Source of the DNA: Chimonanthus salicifolius
Lineage: Eukaryota > Streptophyta > Magnoliopsida > Laurales > Calycanthaceae
DNA length: 64,000 nt
Direction: 5' to 3'
Assembly (NCBI GenBank): GCA_013350335.1
Contig: CM023534.1
Span: 11,871,542-11,935,541 of the forward strand
The translations under genes were made by a program, and so were the position numbers. The notes beneath the pieces were generated by a model that was not told the DNA's origin, made no database searches, and saw nothing but the letters and a program-made list of their open reading frames with translations. How positions within the stretch are numbered: position 1 is the first letter of the stretch; each line of letters starts with the position of its first letter. Below are positions 62,497 to 64,000 of this stretch, one piece after another.

Positions 62497-64000
62497 TTAA
62501 TAGGAGCTTCAAATTAAATATTACAAGTGATTATTTCAAATAAACTACCAGAGTTACTAGTTTATTCCTAAAAAAAAAACTGTAACATAGGCTCACTCTA
62601 GAAAAAGTTTCTAAAAGAAACTAGGACTAATTAAGCTACGCCTACCTTAGAGCTAGGCGAGGTACAAAATGGATCTAGAGCCTAGGCAGGGGCCTAGGTG
62701 CAAGTACGGCACAATTTTGACTACTATTGTTCAAGCTATCATGTTATCAGAATTCTCAACACAAAGAATGAGTCGTCAATAACATATGAGACATACTATC
62801 TCAATGAAGTAAAACTCTATTGATAACAATTGTCCAATGGCTCAACTTTCGTATTTAAATCTTGCAAGAAAGCAGGAAACTAACATATGTTAATGTTCCT
62901 CTAAGCTTCTAGAGTATTAAAAATGAAGCTCTAAACTAAATGTGATCCGGTGCAATGAAATTAGCATAGTAAGGCTCACTGGGTGATGAGCACAAGACGT
63001 GCCTCTAAAGGAATTGAATAACCAAAGTTTACAGCCATCAGTACCTCGACCAATAAGACCATAAATTGTATATCACATTACCTGGACAGTGGAGAAGCAA
63101 AACCTACTAATGATTCAGTGTCAATATTTGACCATTTCCTTTATATTAACAACATATAAAGCTCAACTACAAGATATTAAGAGGATTGACCTACAATACT
63201 TCTAGAGGAACGATGCACAAACAGAGAGAGCCTCATTCCATTGTGTTTAGTTACAAGGGCACCTACATGATACATGAATAGTTTGGTTAGGAGACACATT
63301 AATTGCATGTGGCAAAATGTGACCTTGCATGGATGATCAAAACCATTGAATCAAGGACCTAAAAATGCCAGATGGACCAAATTATCTATCTATTATGAGG
63401 ATCCTTAGTTTTAATATTATGATGGTATTTAGCCATGGCAGTTGCATCCTGTCCAATCATTCCAAAGACAATGCAGGTAGGCTCCATAACTAAGACCTCA
63501 TTGCAAATAACAAAAATGCGATCGCTTACAAAGATGTTCCTATACAAGCACATGGTTTGACAAGATTCAACATAAAATCATAGTCATAGCAGTATTAAAG
63601 TAATGCTAATAGTCACAATTGCTATGGACCGTATCTCATATTACCAGATGCATCAAGGACAATTTCCAGCATATGCCCACCTCATATTGTGCCCAATGGG
63701 ATTCAACAGCTTTTCTGTAGACTTCCATTGCTCCAGAGGGGACTGAATAGCAGACGGTTTCCTGCAAATAGATTAGTTATTTAATTAACAAATAAACAGC
63801 AATATCTAATGCTTGTAAGCATCTAAATGTGAATCAACAGCATGCACAACATATAGACGAGTACAGGTGATTGCAAATGTCCGCAAAGGCTAAGATCTTT
63901 CGAACAAGAAAGAAAGTTTACATCTAAAAGGCTTATATAAAGGTAAAAGGCATGGCTAATAATAACAAGCCAACACAAACAAGAAAAAAAGTATGGCTCT
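33362..64000 (-). CDS. EAF1-like chromatin modification protein (NuA4 subunit), 3' part, with frame breaks
   Basis: Fourteen exons, in transcript order: 63681-63761, 56470-56530, 55806-56389, 55668-55724, 48565-48622, 48199-48395, 47240-47293, 47073-47153, 46746-46883, 46481-46597, 44563-44657, 44164-44382, 43679-44075 and 33362-34974. They join with consistent phase and read like plant EAF1A/B from '[20 protein letters not shown]' onward; the 5' part with the HSA domain lies beyond the edge. A SANT domain is encoded by 46746-47293 (SPWSLYEDQ ... [12 protein letters not shown] ... KECKERYK). The C-terminal exon is Gln-rich. EAF1 is the nuclear scaffold of the NuA4 histone H4/H2A acetyltransferase. 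Oddities: one extra base near 34499-34500 and one near 33585-33587 break the last exon's frame, and the intron after 46746 starts with GC. Either sequence errors or a C-terminally damaged allele. Confidence 0.93.
35531..35710. repeat. Direct duplication, two copies of a 90-bp unit
   Basis: 'caaccccaccgatatatg' starts at 35536 and again at 35626. The following sequence through 'gagtgatatta' and 'gtgggccatatc' is repeated with few changes. It lies inside the last EAF1 intron. Confidence 0.8.
37928..38312. mobile_element. hAT-type MITE with 8-bp target duplication
   Basis: The ends are TAGGGCTGAAATCGGGCCGG (left) and the complement of TAGGGGTGAAACTCGGGTCGG (right). 'GAGCTTAA' flanks the element at 37920-37927 and 38313-38320. 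The 385-bp interior is built from many variants of 'cccgacccga' and its complement. It lies in the last EAF1 intron. Confidence 0.88.
39001..41110 (-). mobile_element. RTE-type LINE remnant, interrupted and internally duplicated
   Basis: On the minus strand, 'KFRYLGSI' (near 40975-41000) and then 'ECWAMKKR'-like and '[13 protein letters not shown]'-like segments (39050-39580) match the C-terminal end of RTE reverse transcriptase proteins. A separate insertion (39590-40972) splits the element. The 3' segment is present as two direct copies with a period of about 207 bp (39043-39247 and 39249-39455). A second, inverted copy of the KFRYLG region lies at 41056-41105. It is non-functional. Confidence 0.75.
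39590..40972 (+). mobile_element. LINE-derived insertion nested in the RTE remnant
   Basis: This plus-strand unit carries a degraded ORF whose C-terminal end is basic ('[12 protein letters not shown]', then '[13 protein letters not shown]', about 40655-40745). A CT-rich 3' part, 'ataaaattcgttaccgctc' and a short A run follow, typical of plant L1 3' ends. The A run abuts the RTE codons for 'GSI', marking the right junction. The left junction near 39590 is approximate. Confidence 0.55.
41340..42360 (-). mobile_element. L1-type LINE ORF2 remnant (C-terminal region)
   Basis: On the minus strand, broken frames read '[20 protein letters not shown]', then '[18 protein letters not shown]', then '[17 protein letters not shown]'. 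These are the typical order of the post-RT region and zf-RVT domain of plant L1 proteins. Several stops and frame changes interrupt it. It lies in the last EAF1 intron, in the same orientation as the gene. Confidence 0.7.
48436..48482. repeat. (AG)n microsatellite
   Basis: A perfect AG run of about 23 units lies inside an EAF1 intron, roughly 40 bp upstream of the exon at 48199-48395. It reads (CT)n in the gene's sense direction. Confidence 0.95.
49390..49830 (+). mobile_element. 5'-truncated L1 LINE 3' end (RNase H part)
   Basis: The plus strand encodes '[15 protein letters not shown]' through '[14 protein letters not shown]', the core and end of the RNase H-like domain of plant L1 ORF2. 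A short 3' part and a long A run (about 49808-49829) follow. It lies antisense within an EAF1 intron. The left limit is uncertain. Confidence 0.75.
50714..54027. mobile_element. Solo LTR candidate of 3.3 kb with 5-bp target duplication
   Basis: The unit starts TGTAATGACCCGACCTG and ends GGCGGGGCGTGACT. The direct repeat AGATG flanks it at 50709-50713 and 54028-54032. The start and end resemble those of large Ty3/gypsy (chromovirus-type) LTRs, except that the final A of the TG...CA consensus is replaced by T. It has no gag or pol coding sequence; open frames such as 51098-51571 show no family match. I call it a solo LTR left by recombination. The length is large for an LTR but known for such families. 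Confidence 0.65.
56585..56690 (+). mobile_element. tRNA-like SINE head
   Basis: 'gagctgtagcacagttggta' fits an A box and 'agcaggttcaagta' a B box about 50 bases later, followed by unrelated A-rich sequence. It lies in the 7.1 kb EAF1 intron just upstream (gene sense) of exon 56470-56530. It is not a tRNA gene because stems do not pair along the whole length. Confidence 0.55.
57285..59188. mobile_element. LTR-retrotransposon sequence nested in the LINE, with inverted LTRs
   Basis: A 253-bp LTR (57285-57537) starts TGTGATACCCTGCCCC and ends GGGTCGTTACA. It is followed by a primer-binding site complementary to initiator Met-tRNA (TGGTATCAGAGC, 57542-57553). A gag-like zinc-knuckle region follows. 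The right edge (58994-59188) is a related LTR in inverted orientation, ending GGGGCAGGGTATTACA. A further LTR-like end, GGTCGGGGCGTTACA, stops at 58586. There is no reverse transcriptase between them. It is a non-autonomous element, probably rearranged; no matching target duplication was found. Confidence 0.7.
57658..58183 (+). pseudogene. Gag-like zinc-knuckle remnant of the nested LTR element
   Basis: A first frame (57658-57930) contains repeats of '[11 protein letters not shown]'-type and ends in a stop. A second frame (57935-58183) holds cysteine/histidine clusters: [30 protein letters not shown] and a degenerate third, [14 protein letters not shown]. These resemble retroviral-type CCHC knuckles of plant LTR elements. 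It follows the LTR and primer-binding site directly, so it belongs to the element and not to a host gene. Confidence 0.65.
59345..62250 (+). pseudogene. L1 ORF2 (reverse transcriptase, zf-RVT, RNase H), broken
   Basis: Segments in order are '[12 protein letters not shown]' (about 59450), '[19 protein letters not shown]' (about 59634), '[16 protein letters not shown]' (about 59836), the catalytic 'FADD' (60157-60168) and 'SYLGQPVG'. Then come the zf-RVT region '[14 protein letters not shown]' (about 61275) and an RNase H start '[16 protein letters not shown]' (about 61825). The normal plant L1 order is kept, but stops and frame changes (for example at 59934, 60435 and 61157) make it inactive. 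Confidence 0.88.
62464..62496. repeat. (AT)n(AC)n microsatellite
   Basis: An AT run followed by an AC run directly after the LINE's right target duplication. It marks the insertion site. Confidence 0.9.

Overview
The window is nuclear DNA of a flowering plant. It has AT-rich spacers, genes with GT-AG introns, plant-specific families (a VQ protein, a pectin methylesterase, a group 9 metal tolerance protein) and dense transposon debris: SINEs, MITEs, L1 and RTE LINEs, and LTR elements. The species cannot be read from the sequence. Long TE-filled introns fit a woody dicot or magnoliid, but that is only an inference.

Layout. Positions 1-2807 are AT-rich spacer holding a 1.4 kb array of four palindromic units. 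Positions 2808-9376 (+) encode a six-exon Mn-type cation diffusion facilitator (MTP9/MTP11-like, 397 aa). Positions 9377-19197 hold no gene; they contain several SINEs, an 8-bp-TSD MITE, two copies of a repeat rich in 'TATCGGCC', and a GC-richer island with four evenly spaced ACGT cores. Positions 19198-19803 (+) encode an intronless VQ-motif protein of 201 aa. A further 6 kb of spacer carries three MITEs within 1.4 kb. Positions 25799-31114 (+) encode a five-exon pectinesterase (387 aa). Its last intron contains a 1,340-bp foldback element with an 8-bp target duplication.

From 33362 to the right edge, the minus strand carries the 3' part of an EAF1-like gene (NuA4 histone acetyltransferase platform subunit with a SANT domain). 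Fourteen exons are visible and the HSA-containing 5' part lies outside. Three introns of 7.0-8.7 kb account for most of the span. They contain an RTE LINE with a nested insertion, a hAT MITE, a 3.3 kb solo-LTR-like unit, two L1 fragments, and an L1 of about 5.4 kb that is itself interrupted by LTR sequences in inverted arrangement.

The genes are unrelated in function (Mn transport, defence-type transcription cofactor, cell wall pectin, chromatin), as expected of a plant chromosome. Pectinesterase and EAF1 are convergent. The points most worth checking are two single-base frame breaks and a GC splice donor in EAF1, the two tandem-palindrome elements, and the ACGT cluster. No clearly new biological system was identified.
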